The translations under genes and the position numbers were made by a program. 60,067 nt of DNA from a virus: positions 1 through 60,067 of the IMG/VR virus record IMGVR_UViG_3300034523_000297; one strand, given 5' to 3'. Shown in pieces: positions 8,319 through 16,439 of this stretch. Within the stretch, counting starts at the first letter, position 1; each line of letters starts with the position of its first letter. The notes under the pieces were generated by a model. That model saw only the letters and a program-made list of their open reading frames with translations. It did not search any database and was not told the origin of the DNA.

Positions 8319-8785
8319 CCGAAGTAATCCGTATGCCACTTATCAAGGATGGATTGCAGGCCGGCGTTGAACTGGTCGAGCGGCATGCCCAGGTAGGCGC
8401 CGAGGTACTGGTCCTCGGTGTAGACCGGCCGAGTCTTGAACTCGAGCTCAGCAGAGAACCGCCATCGCTTGATCTGCGCCAGCTCCCCGCCGGTGTACAT
8501 GCCCTTGAAGTGCACCAGATGCACCTGCAGGCCAAGAGGCGTCTGCAGCGGCATCTCGAACCATTCGAAGCCGAGATTCAGCGCCCAGGTGTGCCAGCCC
8601 TCGAAAAGGGCCGCTTCCTGCTCGCTGAAGTTGAAGGTGAACCGTGCGGATGTTGGAGGCTTCCGGGTTGTGATCCGGTACCGCGTGCGGCCCGTGACCA
8701 TCGGCGTAGCCCGCATCGGATCAACCGTGCTTAGGCCATACCCCTCCTGCAGAGGAAGTGGCAATTCTGCCGGGTATTGAATCAT
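8315..8785 (-). CDS. minor tail protein (M-like position)
   Basis: A 156-residue protein. The ATG at 8785 has GAGGAG upstream at 6-nt spacing and is preferred to the GTG at 8791. The sequence (WHTWALNLGFEWFEMPLQTPLG ... RWRFSAELEFKTRP, in parts) is Trp-rich and beta-strand-like, as in baseplate/tail-tip proteins that follow the tape measure in lambda-like phages. Function is assigned from gene order. Confidence 0.65.
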   Translation of the reverse strand: MIQYPAELPLPLQEGYGLSTVDPMRATPMVTGRTRYRITTRKPPTSARFTFNFSEQEAALFEGWHTWALNLGFEWFEMPLQTPLGLQVHLVHFKGMYTGGELAQIKRWRFSAELEFKTRPVYTEDQYLGAYLGMPLDQFNAGLQSILDKWHTDYFG

Positions 8786-8893
8786 TGCCACTCCTCATGT
8801 CATGGCTATTTGCGACCACTCCGTCATATCCTCCAAGCGCCCCAAGGTGTAGGAGCCGGCGGGGCTTGGATAAATACTGAACAGGAAGATCGT

Positions 8894-9148
8894 ATGAGCT
8901 ATGAAAACCCATCGGATATTGAAAGAGAGCTGCACGAAATGGTTACCAGGCTGAGCACCGAGCTTTCATCGGTTCGCTGCCTAGTGACTGGCCTCTGCCA
9001 GCACATCAAGACCAGTCAAGGCCAGGAGGCGCTGGACGCTGTAATTGCAACAGCGCTTGAGGAGGTCAAGGAATGCGATCGAGCCTATGCATTGCCGGCT
9101 GACAGACACACAGTGCAGCGCTTTGCAGACGGATTCGTGAAGCGCTAA
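8894..9148 (+). CDS. hypothetical protein, opposite-strand moron in the tail operon
   Basis: An 84-residue helical protein starting MSYENPSDIERELHEM. The ATG at 8894 has AGGA upstream. It runs against the tail genes and its stop overlaps by 4 nt the stop of the converging gene at 9145. Opposite orientation and small size suggest a moron (independently transcribed extra gene). The family is unknown. Confidence 0.65.
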   Translation: MSYENPSDIERELHEMVTRLSTELSSVRCLVTGLCQHIKTSQGQEALDAVIATALEEVKECDRAYALPADRHTVQRFADGFVKR

Positions 9149-9717
9149 GCGAAGGGGGCCAATCCAAGGGCCTCTTCGATCCGGGCAAGCCTGTGATGCA
9201 GTATGCGGGCTTGCCTTTCTTTCTCATCAAGCGAGCGCCGCATCCTTTCCCAGTTCACACGCCCTTGCTTGTTTTCCCGCTGCCAATCATCAAGGCCATC
9301 ATTTTCTTCTGGCTTGAGCGTGATTTTCAGCACGGTGTCGACCCGGGCATATTCGCTGGATGACGATGATTTTCGGGCCCTGACCCGAACGAGACCGTTG
9401 CCGATTAACTGAATCGCATCTGCATAATGATCCAAGGAGCCCAGGGTCCAATCGCCGCTGAAGGCGTCGACCCATTCGCCAGACTCGACGCCATCCTCGG
9501 AAACCTGCATCACCTGGATGTCAACCTTGACGGTTTCAGGCAGTAGCGTCCCGTTGCGGTCGATGATCGCCAGCCCACAAGGAAAGACAATGCTCAGGTC
9601 AACTTCCGATAGTTCGAAGACTGCTCCGCGCGCGATGTCAGTCCAGCCCTCGGAGACAAGCGCCAGAACCGGGTAATGGGTTGGTGCATTGGTTTCTGCA
9701 ACTACTTGCTGTTCCAT
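9145..9717 (-). CDS. hypothetical protein downstream of the tape measure gene
   Basis: A 190-residue protein. The ATG at 9717 has AGGAG at 7-nt spacing; the ATG at 9723 touches the ribosome site and is unlikely. The N-terminal 110 residues look like a beta domain (immunoglobulin- or appendage-like), then a helical tail ends in RLARIEEALGL. The same kind of tail (RLSRLEEALGL) ends the 53-residue gene at 18413-18574, which may mark a shared oligomerisation element. It is translated just after the tape measure gene. Confidence 0.6.
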   Translation of the reverse strand: MEQQVVAETNAPTHYPVLALVSEGWTDIARGAVFELSEVDLSIVFPCGLAIIDRNGTLLPETVKVDIQVMQVSEDGVESGEWVDAFSGDWTLGSLDHYADAIQLIGNGLVRVRARKSSSSSEYARVDTVLKITLKPEENDGLDDWQRENKQGRVNWERMRRSLDEKERQARILHHRLARIEEALGLAPFA

Positions 9718-9738
9718 GTGCATCTCCTGATTTGTCTG

Positions 9739-12700
9739 TTAGCTGCCTGTTCGACGGCGCCCATATGCACTCTCATACGAATCAACAACATCGCCGTAGC
9801 CTGTCGCGAACTGCCCAGCAACCTCTTGGACGGCCCGGTCAGTTGCCTCTCGGATAATGAAATCGATGTCTCCGTTAGGCATGCGCCGTTGTTCCACCTG
9901 TGCGCTGGAGTAGTTGTGCACGTTGATGTTTTGCTGGATTCCAGCCGCGCTTCCGGACTGACCCTGCGAGCCGCCGGTCATGCGTGCCGAGGTGATCGGC
10001 GTGACGTTGCCAGTACGTAGGGCCTCGACTGCAGAGACACCGCCAAAGCGGCGGATATCAGCCTGGGACCAGACCACCTCACCTTTGTGCACCACGCCGG
10101 CCGGCTCGTACTTACCGCCTGCACCGGTGTAGCCGCCCTCGGAGAAACCTTTGAGCAGGGCATACGCCGCGACCAACGCGCTGCCGCCCACAACAGCCGC
10201 GGCGCCGAAGGTACCAATCGATGCCGTCAGCGCAGCCGGAGCCCAGGACGCCAGCGTCTCAGCTGCTGCAGCCAGGTTGGCGGTCAGGACAGTGCCGATC
10301 GACGACAGGCTACTGGCCGTCGTGACCGCGTCCGTGGTCAGCTTGGCTGTGGTCTTGACGCCTTCCGCCGCGACCGTCTCCGTTGCCTCTGCTTCGATCC
10401 CGGCAAGCTTGAGAGCCTGCATGACAAGGAATCGAGCAGTGATTTCGGAGAACGCGCTGAGCATCGAGTTGGCAATGTCTCCGGCCAGATTGCCGAAGGC
10501 ATCACTGAGGCTTTCCGTACCCTTGACCAACCCTTGGATGCTGCCGGAAATCGACGAGGTGGTATCACCCAGGATCGACTCGGTAGCCGCCCGGGCCTGC
10601 TCGTTGTAGTTGGTCGCAAGATCGACGTAGTTCTGCCACGACTCCGACACACCGATCAGCCACTCGCCTCGCATCGCATCCTGCGCGGCGTAGTAGTTCT
10701 GCTGATCAGCCATGCGCGTGGCCAGAGCTGCTTGCAGGGCCTGGGTCTCGCCCTTGTAGAGGTCGGTGTCCTCAGCCGTGGGGTTCTTGATCTTGTTGTA
10801 GTCGTAGGTCAGCTTTTCCAGCTTCTTCTGATAATCCTGCTGGATTTTCAGATCATCTTGGAGTCGCTTGCGTGCTCTGTCGCTTTGCCCGGCGCCAGCC
10901 AGTTCGGCCTCCTGACCCTGGCGTGAGAGATCAGTCTCAGACTTTAGGCTCTCCGTAAATGCCAGGAGTTTTGCCTCGTTCTCTAGCCTGATGTTGGTTA
11001 GTTCGTTCTCCTTCTCAAGAGCAGCATTCCGCTTCAGTTGGGCGGTTATCAGCTCCTGGCTTGCCAGCAGTGACTTTTGATCAGCTGTCAGCGTTTTCTT
11101 GCCCTTGATGTCGGCGAGTTCTTGCTCCCACTTGATGAGTTCTCTGGCTGCAGCGCCAAGCTTGCTCGACTCGCCTGCCTGGGCGGTGATCAGTGACTTC
11201 TGCTCTACGAGAACGGCGTACTGCTTGCGCGCATCGTCGAGCGCCTTGTTGCCAGCGCTTTCGGTGTACGCTTTGTTGGAGTCGCGGATGGCTTTTGCAG
11301 CATCCTTGTTTGCCTGCTCCTGAGCTTTCTTCGCGCTCGCGGCCGATAGGATTGCGGCCTTGTCAGCCTCGGTCAGATCGGCGTGCTCGGCAATGTACCG
11401 GTTGGCTTCCTTGACCGCGTCGTTGTTGTCTTGGAGCTTGGCCAGTTGCTTCTGAATGCCGTCAAGGTACGTTTTCCCTGCCGCAGTCATACCTGAAACG
11501 GCGACGGAAGCCGAATTAGCGACCTCTGGAGTTTTGGAGTATTCCGCGTTTAGGGTTGCTAGTCGCTCTGCTGCCGTCTTCTGCAGCTCATTCTGCGTCG
11601 ACCAGGCCTCACCTGCCTTCTTCAGGTCGTTGAGGAGGCTAGCGGGCACACCTGGTACTTTTGCCGCATCCTCAAGTATTGGAACGATGGACTTGCCGCT
11701 TTTGGCTGCCTCCTCAATCCTCTCGCTGAGATTTTGAAAAGCCTTTGCCCGGTCAATGACCGCCTGATTGCTTGATCCGGCTATACGGGCTGGAAGAGAG
11801 AGTGAATCCGAACCAAGTACTCCCTTCTTCAGGGTGGCCTGAAGGGAGTCCAGTTCTGATCTGGCGGCCTTCACCGCCTCTGCCTGCGCTTCGCCCCACC
11901 GCACCAGCGCGCCAGCCCGTTGCTCTTGGGTCATGGCCTTGAAGCGAGCAATCACCTCATCCATTGGTCCTTTCAACTGCTCAAGGCCTTCCTTCGCCTT
12001 GTCGCTACTGCTGCGGAAATCAATGAACGAGGCAGCAACGGCGCCGGTTATGAATAGAAGCCCAAGAGGTCCTCCCATCATGCTAAGCAAGCCAGAGCCA
12101 GCAGCGGAAAGCCCTGTCAGAGCTCTGGAAGTAAGGCTCGCTGCCTCTGCAGCCTTCGTCGAAGCCACGGTTGCCGCATTCACTACGGCAGTCGTCTCCC
12201 CGTATGCCAGGACTGCGGCTGTTCTAGCAGCATAAGCAGCCTCAATCTGCACTGAGGAAGCGACTGTCGTAGCAGCCAGGGTACGCTCAGCAGTAGCAAC
12301 CTGAGCAGTTATTGCGGCGTGCGCCTGACTTAGCTCAGCAAGGCGAGCAACCGAAGCTGCACGGCCCTTCTCGGATATCTGGGCGCGAAGCCTTTGGGCC
12401 TCAAGCTCTCGCTCAGCAGCCAGAGAGGCCTGCACTGCAGTGATTCGATTTAGTTCGGCGCCAAGTGCCTCCCGCTCGGCGACTACCTGGCGCTGAGCCG
12501 AGGCAATTTGAGCATTCGCCCTGTCCACCGACGCCTTGGCATCTGCTTGCTTCGACTGGGCAGCCTCAAGATCAAGCTTGGCAGAGAGCGCAGTCTCTTT
12601 GTTTGCCACTCTGGTCGAGTTGGCGGCATAAACAGCCTGAGCGCCCTGTTGAGCAAAACCACCAGCAACTCTTGCAAGGGCCGCGTAAAGACCCGTCGTC

Positions 12701-13665
12701 ATCACCTGCTCAAGCGCAGACGAGTTTTCTTGCACCAGGGAAAGCGCCTTGGGCAAGCCGCCATCGATAGCGCTCGAAAGAGTCAGGATCTGCTTGGCAA
12801 ATGCACCGGTTGTTCCAATCGCCTGATCGAGTTCACCCACGAATCCAGTGAACGAGTTTCCTAGCGCAACTAGGCTGCTGCCGATGGTTGGCGCGATCTT
12901 CGAGAACTGGTCATCCACTGCATTGGCCTGGGCCTGGAGCGCCTTCACAACAGCGTCAGCAGTCAAAGCACCTTCTGCACCAAGGCTTCTCAGCTCGCCA
13001 ACTGTTTTCCCCATGCCTTTGGCAATAGCCTGAGCAAGCGCCGGCGCCTGCTCCAAGACACTATTCAGTTCTTCTCCGCGAAGCGTGCCCGATGCGAATG
13101 CCTGTCCAAGCTGGACCAGCGCAGCATCGGCGGCCTGGGCAGAAGTACCAGAAATTGCTAGGGTTTTGCTGATGGTTCCAACAATTCCTGCAACGCCTTT
13201 GCCGGTCAGGTTCAACTCAGCCTGGTTGGTTGCAATTCTCTGAAATAATTCTGCAGTCGCGCTCAACGGCTGGCGCGCTTCCTGCGCAATCGCGAATATG
13301 GACTTCTGCGCTTCCGCCAACTGCGCAGACCCATCGGTAACCAGCCGGAGCCGGTTGTTCAAAGTGGCGTACGCCTCAGACGCATCATAAAACGCCTTCA
13401 CGCTGAATGCCGCTGCCAGCGGCCCAGCAAGCCCGGATGCAGCCGAGGCCAGCGACTTCACTTGGCGCTCCAGGCTCTGCATCTGCACTGCCGACGACTG
13501 AGCGTTCCTGCCTGCGCCAGATATCGAGCTGCCCGCACTGGACATTGTCGGCACAGTGCGCAGGCCTGCGTCGTTCAGCCCCTCCAGGGCGCGCCGCATG
13601 TCCGCCGCCTTTTGCTCTGCGCTGCGCGCATCAAGCTCAATAACGAGCCGGGATGTCAGGGCCAT
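9739..13665 (-). CDS. tape measure protein
   Basis: A 1308-residue protein with the tape-measure N-terminal domain (about residues 75-260, including GTLRGEELNSVLEQAPALAQ). Long Ala/Gln/Glu-rich coiled coils follow, then a hydrophobic stretch near residues 510-545 and another near 1130-1190. The length predicts a tail of roughly 200 nm by the usual 1.5 Angstrom per residue rule. In lambda-like phages it fixes tail length and is ejected with DNA. Normally it follows the G/GT gene directly. Here the 5.5 kb island separates them. Confidence 0.9.
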   Translation of the reverse strand: MALTSRLVIELDARSAEQKAADMRRALEGLNDAGLRTVPTMSSAGSSISGAGRNAQSSAVQMQSLERQVKSLASAASGLAGPLAAAFSVKAFYDASEAYATLNNRLRLVTDGSAQLAEAQKSIFAIAQEARQPLSATAELFQRIATNQAELNLTGKGVAGIVGTISKTLAISGTSAQAADAALVQLGQAFASGTLRGEELNSVLEQAPALAQAIAKGMGKTVGELRSLGAEGALTADAVVKALQAQANAVDDQFSKIAPTIGSSLVALGNSFTGFVGELDQAIGTTGAFAKQILTLSSAIDGGLPKALSLVQENSSALEQVMTTGLYAALARVAGGFAQQGAQAVYAANSTRVANKETALSAKLDLEAAQSKQADAKASVDRANAQIASAQRQVVAEREALGAELNRITAVQASLAAERELEAQRLRAQISEKGRAASVARLAELSQAHAAITAQVATAERTLAATTVASSVQIEAAYAARTAAVLAYGETTAVVNAATVASTKAAEAASLTSRALTGLSAAGSGLLSMMGGPLGLLFITGAVAASFIDFRSSSDKAKEGLEQLKGPMDEVIARFKAMTQEQRAGALVRWGEAQAEAVKAARSELDSLQATLKKGVLGSDSLSLPARIAGSSNQAVIDRAKAFQNLSERIEEAAKSGKSIVPILEDAAKVPGVPASLLNDLKKAGEAWSTQNELQKTAAERLATLNAEYSKTPEVANSASVAVSGMTAAGKTYLDGIQKQLAKLQDNNDAVKEANRYIAEHADLTEADKAAILSAASAKKAQEQANKDAAKAIRDSNKAYTESAGNKALDDARKQYAVLVEQKSLITAQAGESSKLGAAARELIKWEQELADIKGKKTLTADQKSLLASQELITAQLKRNAALEKENELTNIRLENEAKLLAFTESLKSETDLSRQGQEAELAGAGQSDRARKRLQDDLKIQQDYQKKLEKLTYDYNKIKNPTAEDTDLYKGETQALQAALATRMADQQNYYAAQDAMRGEWLIGVSESWQNYVDLATNYNEQARAATESILGDTTSSISGSIQGLVKGTESLSDAFGNLAGDIANSMLSAFSEITARFLVMQALKLAGIEAEATETVAAEGVKTTAKLTTDAVTTASSLSSIGTVLTANLAAAAETLASWAPAALTASIGTFGAAAVVGGSALVAAYALLKGFSEGGYTGAGGKYEPAGVVHKGEVVWSQADIRRFGGVSAVEALRTGNVTPITSARMTGGSQGQSGSAAGIQQNINVHNYSSAQVEQRRMPNGDIDFIIREATDRAVQEVAGQFATGYGDVVDSYESAYGRRRTGS

Positions 13666-13681
13666 GCGTTTTCTCCGGGCG

Positions 13682-13706
13682 AAAAAAAGCCCGCGTCTAA
13701 GCGGGC
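13682..13706 (-). terminator. intrinsic terminator between island and tape measure gene
   Basis: GCCCGC, a 6-nt loop and GCGGGC, followed by seven T on the minus strand. It marks the end of the transcription unit of the secreted protein at 13727-14086, so late transcription must read through it (or be antiterminated) to reach the tape measure gene. Confidence 0.7.
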
Positions 13707-13726
13707 GCTATAAATTTTGTCTTTGC

Positions 13727-14086
13727 TTAACGGTCAGCCACACCATCAATCAGTGTGTTGACATCAGTTCGAACGGAATTCATGCAAGAGTCGTAATAGC
13801 GCTTTGGGTCTGCCCTTCCTGCGGCTGAGTCAGAGACGGCCAGAGCAATCAGCGCCGCCCCCTTTTTGTCGCCGGAAAGGCCTGACGCTTCGAGGATTTT
13901 CCCTTCCTGCACGCCGTTCCTCGCAGCCAAGACCGCACCTTGATAGACAGCCTGGCTATTGTGGCAATACGAGGCTGCGTTGAAGGCCGCATCAGCAGCC
14001 GCCTTCAGCTCATCCCGACTACTGCCATCCGCCAGTATCGGCATCGATACCGGAAATAGAGCTAACAAAACTAACGCCTTGCGCAT
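13727..14086 (-). CDS. small secreted protein with signal peptide
   Basis: A 119-residue protein. The ATG at 14086 gives a clear Sec signal peptide (MRKALVLLALFPVSMPILADG, cut near residue 20) and follows GGGGA. The mature part is helical with two Cys (YCHNS, DSCMNS) that may form a disulphide. It lies between the terminator that follows the structured RNA and another terminator, so it probably has its own promoter and acts in the periplasm. No family recognised. Confidence 0.65.
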   Translation of the reverse strand: MRKALVLLALFPVSMPILADGSSRDELKAAADAAFNAASYCHNSQAVYQGAVLAARNGVQEGKILEASGLSGDKKGAALIALAVSDSAAGRADPKRYYDSCMNSVRTDVNTLIDGVADR

Positions 14087-14165
14087 GAGGCATCCCCGAT
14101 CCATTGAGTTCGAGGAAATCTACCATCATCGGCACGATGCGCCAAAACCCCGCCAATGCAGGGTG

Positions 14166-14191
14166 AAAAAGAAAAGGCACCCGAAGGTGCC
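14166..14191 (-). terminator. intrinsic terminator closing the antirepressor/RAMP-like/RNA operon
   Basis: GGCACC-TTCG-GGTGCC hairpin followed by TTTTCTTTTT on the minus strand. It lies 17 nt beyond the last GG-N3 pentad, so the structured tract is the 3' end of the operon transcript. Confidence 0.85.
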
Positions 14192-14207
14192 CTCTCGATG
14201 CCGTTTA

Positions 14208-14337
14208 CGGCCCATGCCACACCGAGCCATACCATGCCCAGGCGTGCCGCTGCCTGCCAAACCTAACCACGCCGTAACGCGCCAAGTCATCGGTGCTTAT
14301 GCACCGCAATGTCTCCTCGCAGAAGAGACATTACGCT
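14208..14337 (-). ncRNA. structured RNA unit B: hairpins plus 13 GG-N3 pentads
   Basis: Read on the minus strand: AGCGT, then hairpin 1 (arms at 14325-14332 and 14308-14315, 8 bp, 9-nt loop), then hairpin 2 GGTGC-ATAA-GCACC (14292-14305), then an 18-nt variable segment (14274-14291). Thirteen 5-nt words follow at 14209-14273: GGCGT GGTTA GGTTT GGCAG and so on, ending GGCAT GGGCC. Eleven of the 13 start with GG, mostly GGC or GGT, in unbroken 5-nt phase. No open reading frame explains it. It shares architecture with unit A but little primary sequence outside the conserved blocks. Confidence 0.75.
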
Positions 14338-14342
14338 GTTTT

Positions 14343-14461
14343 CAGCCCCTGCCGAACCATGCCGGGCCTGACCTTGCCTCACCTAACCCGGGCTAGTCGC
14401 AGCTCGACATCATGATGCTTTCGCACCGCAATGCCCTCTCATAGAAAGGGCATTACGCTAC
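14343..14461 (-). ncRNA. structured RNA unit A: hairpins plus 9 GG-N3 pentads
   Basis: It begins at the stop codon of the winged-helix-like gene. Read on the minus strand: AGCGT, hairpin 1 (arms at 14447-14454 and 14430-14437, 8 bp, 9-nt loop), hairpin 2 GGTGC-GAAA-GCATC (14414-14427), a 25-nt variable segment (14389-14413), then nine pentads in a row, all starting GG (14344-14388), plus a final G. Compared with unit B, the inner four pairs of hairpin 1 differ on both sides and still pair, while the flanks AGCGTAATG and CATTGCGGTGC are conserved. That is covariation evidence for RNA function. Confidence 0.78.
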
Positions 14462-14920
14462 TCAGCGCAAGGCCTTCGTCGCCATCCCGCGCAGCGCGGA
14501 GAACTTAGCCACCTGGTCCAGGTTTTCGCGCCTCTGATCGTCGGTCAGCTCCGTGATCCGCAGATTTCTGAGCTTCTGCCCGGCCCCGCGAAACACCTTG
14601 CGAACACCACGACCCAACTCCTCCATGGCCACGCCAGTCTGCTCATGCGGCGGAACCCAACGGTACCCACGCCCTCGCACCGACTGCAGGCAGACCTGGT
14701 GATCGCGCAGAAGCTCAGCCTTGAACGCCTCCACGTTTGCCAGCCATTCGAACTGCCGGTCGCGGAACTGCTCGACCGTGAGCGACTTGGATTCGCCCAT
14801 GGAGGGCATGCCGAATCGGGCTTCAAGCCAGTCGTGCCCCACAAGGTCGCCGTACTTGAAAGCTTTGAGGAAGTCTTCGACCGCCTGCTTGTGGCTTGGA
14901 TACTTTGTCACCTCAGACAT
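14462..14920 (-). CDS. winged-helix-like protein, partner of the RAMP-like protein
   Basis: A 152-residue protein. The ATG at 14920 lies inside the end of the RAMP-like gene (8-nt overlap) behind GAGGTG. Residues 12-90 resemble a winged-helix DNA/RNA-binding domain (GDLVGHDWLEARFG, then LQSVRGRGYRWVPPHEQ, the typical wing strand). The C-terminal 60 residues are basic and helical. Its stop codon touches the structured RNA unit A, so protein and RNA are on one transcript. I do not know a named family; the fold call is inference. Confidence 0.7.
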   Translation of the reverse strand: MSEVTKYPSHKQAVEDFLKAFKYGDLVGHDWLEARFGMPSMGESKSLTVEQFRDRQFEWLANVEAFKAELLRDHQVCLQSVRGRGYRWVPPHEQTGVAMEELGRGVRKVFRGAGQKLRNLRITELTDDQRRENLDQVAKFSALRGMATKALR

Positions 14921-15488
14921 AGGCCACCTCAAATCGACCGAAGCGTGGGCGGTACTCGCAGACGCCGATCAGCTTGCCGGAGTCCTCGATGGCCTTCTTC
15001 ACCTCCTGAAGGTCAAGCACATCGGCATTGATCGCCACCTCAAGCTGGCAGGCCCAATCGAGGAAGATCGGCCGGTATCGCATGATCTTTGCCTGGCCAA
15101 CCTTCACGCCTCGGCAGTCGACGAAGCGCTGATCCTCCCAAAGCGACTCCGGCGTGTCCGGTCCATTGAATTCCAGGCTGGCCCTGTCGGTCATCACAAG
15201 CGCGCCGCGCTTCCAATGGGTTCCCAGCTTCTGCAGCTTGGCGCCAGCAAGGAAGGTGGCGTCAAAGTTTGCCCCCGGAATGTGGATGCCTGCTCGCTCG
15301 TCGAAGTAAACGCCTGCAATGAACTCGGACTTGGCGATGGCGACATGATCATCATCGACTTTTTTCCGCTTGCTGGTTAGCTCGCGGTGCGCCTTCGTCG
15401 CCGGGTGCAGCGGGTTGGCCAGCTTGTCGCTGTGCATCATCAATGGCGAAGTGCCCTTGATGCTCAGGGTAAGAAGCTCCATGGTCAT
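14913..15488 (-). CDS. RAMP/Cas7-like protein (putative RNA-binding), unassigned family
   Basis: A 191-residue protein whose ATG overlaps the antirepressor stop (ATGA) with GGAGG 8 nt upstream. Three features recall RAMP proteins: an N-terminal strand and loop LSIKGTSPLMMHSDKL (residues 7-22), a central HIPGANFDATFLAGAK block like the IPGSSLKG segment of Cas7-type proteins, and a Gly/Arg-rich C-terminal loop YRPRFGRFEV. It is about half to two thirds the size of many Cas7 proteins. No nuclease motif is visible. Context is a coupled operon with a winged-helix-like protein and a GG-N3 repeat RNA, which fits an RNA-binding role. The homology is pattern inference and needs structure prediction. 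Confidence 0.6.
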   Translation of the reverse strand: MTMELLTLSIKGTSPLMMHSDKLANPLHPATKAHRELTSKRKKVDDDHVAIAKSEFIAGVYFDERAGIHIPGANFDATFLAGAKLQKLGTHWKRGALVMTDRASLEFNGPDTPESLWEDQRFVDCRGVKVGQAKIMRYRPIFLDWACQLEVAINADVLDLQEVKKAIEDSGKLIGVCEYRPRFGRFEVAYV

Positions 15489-16369
15489 TTCACCGCCCTC
15501 CGCGCCATGTACTCGAACCGACCGCGAAGGTTCACCACTGCTGCCATCAAGAACTCGAACATGTCCGGGGTCGATACTGGGATATCGCCTGGTGACATGA
15601 CCATCCCCTTGATGAGCTCGCGCGTTGACAGCACGCAGGCATCGTCAGCCACTTCCTCCACTCGCTGATCGCCCTTGTGGTCGAACGAGACCAGATAACG
15701 CTTTTGTGGGCCACCAACGATTTGGACCTGTTCACGCTTCGGTAAAAACTCACCCTCAACCACCGCATAGGCTGCAATGAAGTTCCGGGCGCCATCCAGG
15801 TGCTCTGCCGGGATATCAGCTGCGGATCGGACGCCGAACGCCGCATGCACCTGAGACCAGATCTTTGCCGTCGCGCGCCGCTGCATCTGAACAGGCAGCG
15901 CAGCTACCTTGCCCTTAACGATGGCGCCGAGCATGTGAAATCCATCGGTGCCAATGGTCTGACCGAGGAGGGTCATTGATTGGTTTGCCTCGCGATGATT
16001 CACTGCGCGCCCCTGATTCCAGTAGGACCACAGTGCGTCGTCGCATTCGTTCTGGTAGTCAATCACGCCATCGCGTAGTTCGGGGCGAACCTTGCTTGCA
16101 TGAATCGACATTAACCAGCCCGCGAGCTTACGCAGAGGCAGGCATGCCATTTCGTACTGCTTACCATCGGCACCAGTTGTGGTGATCATCACCATAACTG
16201 AATTGAACCGGCCTCCCTGGAGCTTTGTATGCTGGCTCTTCCAATCCAAGCCCATGCCTTCGACCACTGGCTTCATTGGAATGAATGGTTGTCCGTCTCG
16301 CTCGACGAGCAAAAGCTTCGCTGAACGGAACGGGATGACACTGGATGCAGCTGTGCTATTATCACTCAT
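15485..16369 (-). CDS. ant: P22-type antirepressor Ant
   Basis: A 294-residue protein with a P22 AR N-terminal domain: VIPFRSAKLLLVERDG, PFIPMKPVVEGMGLDW and CLPLRKLAGWLMSI in residues 10-100. A second helical domain follows. Ant proteins bind and inactivate CI-type repressors, causing induction or helping superinfecting phage. The ATG at 16369 has AGGA upstream. An in-frame ATG at 16462 would add 31 residues but lies inside the Arc-like gene. The gene follows an Arc-family repressor, as in P22 immI. Confidence 0.85.
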   Translation of the reverse strand: MSDNSTAASSVIPFRSAKLLLVERDGQPFIPMKPVVEGMGLDWKSQHTKLQGGRFNSVMVMITTTGADGKQYEMACLPLRKLAGWLMSIHASKVRPELRDGVIDYQNECDDALWSYWNQGRAVNHREANQSMTLLGQTIGTDGFHMLGAIVKGKVAALPVQMQRRATAKIWSQVHAAFGVRSAADIPAEHLDGARNFIAAYAVVEGEFLPKREQVQIVGGPQKRYLVSFDHKGDQRVEEVADDACVLSTRELIKGMVMSPGDIPVSTPDMFEFLMAAVVNLRGRFEYMARRAVK

Positions 16370-16406
16370 GACGTTGTTTTCCTGATCGATGACTGCGTTG
16401 ATTCCC

Positions 16407-16438
16407 AAAGCCCTGGCCGTTGGCGCGACCGGGGCTTT
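16407..16438. promoter_or_regulatory. hairpin in the arc-ant intergenic leader
   Basis: AAAGCCC-T-GG pairs with CC-G-GGGCTTT (10 bp with one G-T pair) around a 12-nt loop, and the plus strand continues TTTTT. It separates the Arc-like gene from ant. It could be an antisense-strand terminator, or part of a c4-type RNA switch of the kind that controls ant genes in P1 and P22-like phages. Confidence 0.45.
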
Positions 16439-16439
16439 T

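Noticed and set aside
12465-12770. Plus-strand frames inside the tape measure gene
   Set aside because: Repetitive coiled-coil coding sequence gives long accidental frames; no start signals.
14208-14461. CRISPR or TIGR-type array
   Set aside because: Only two units, not near-identical direct repeats with regular spacers, and no Cas or Tas nuclease. The hairpin and pentad architecture is different from both.
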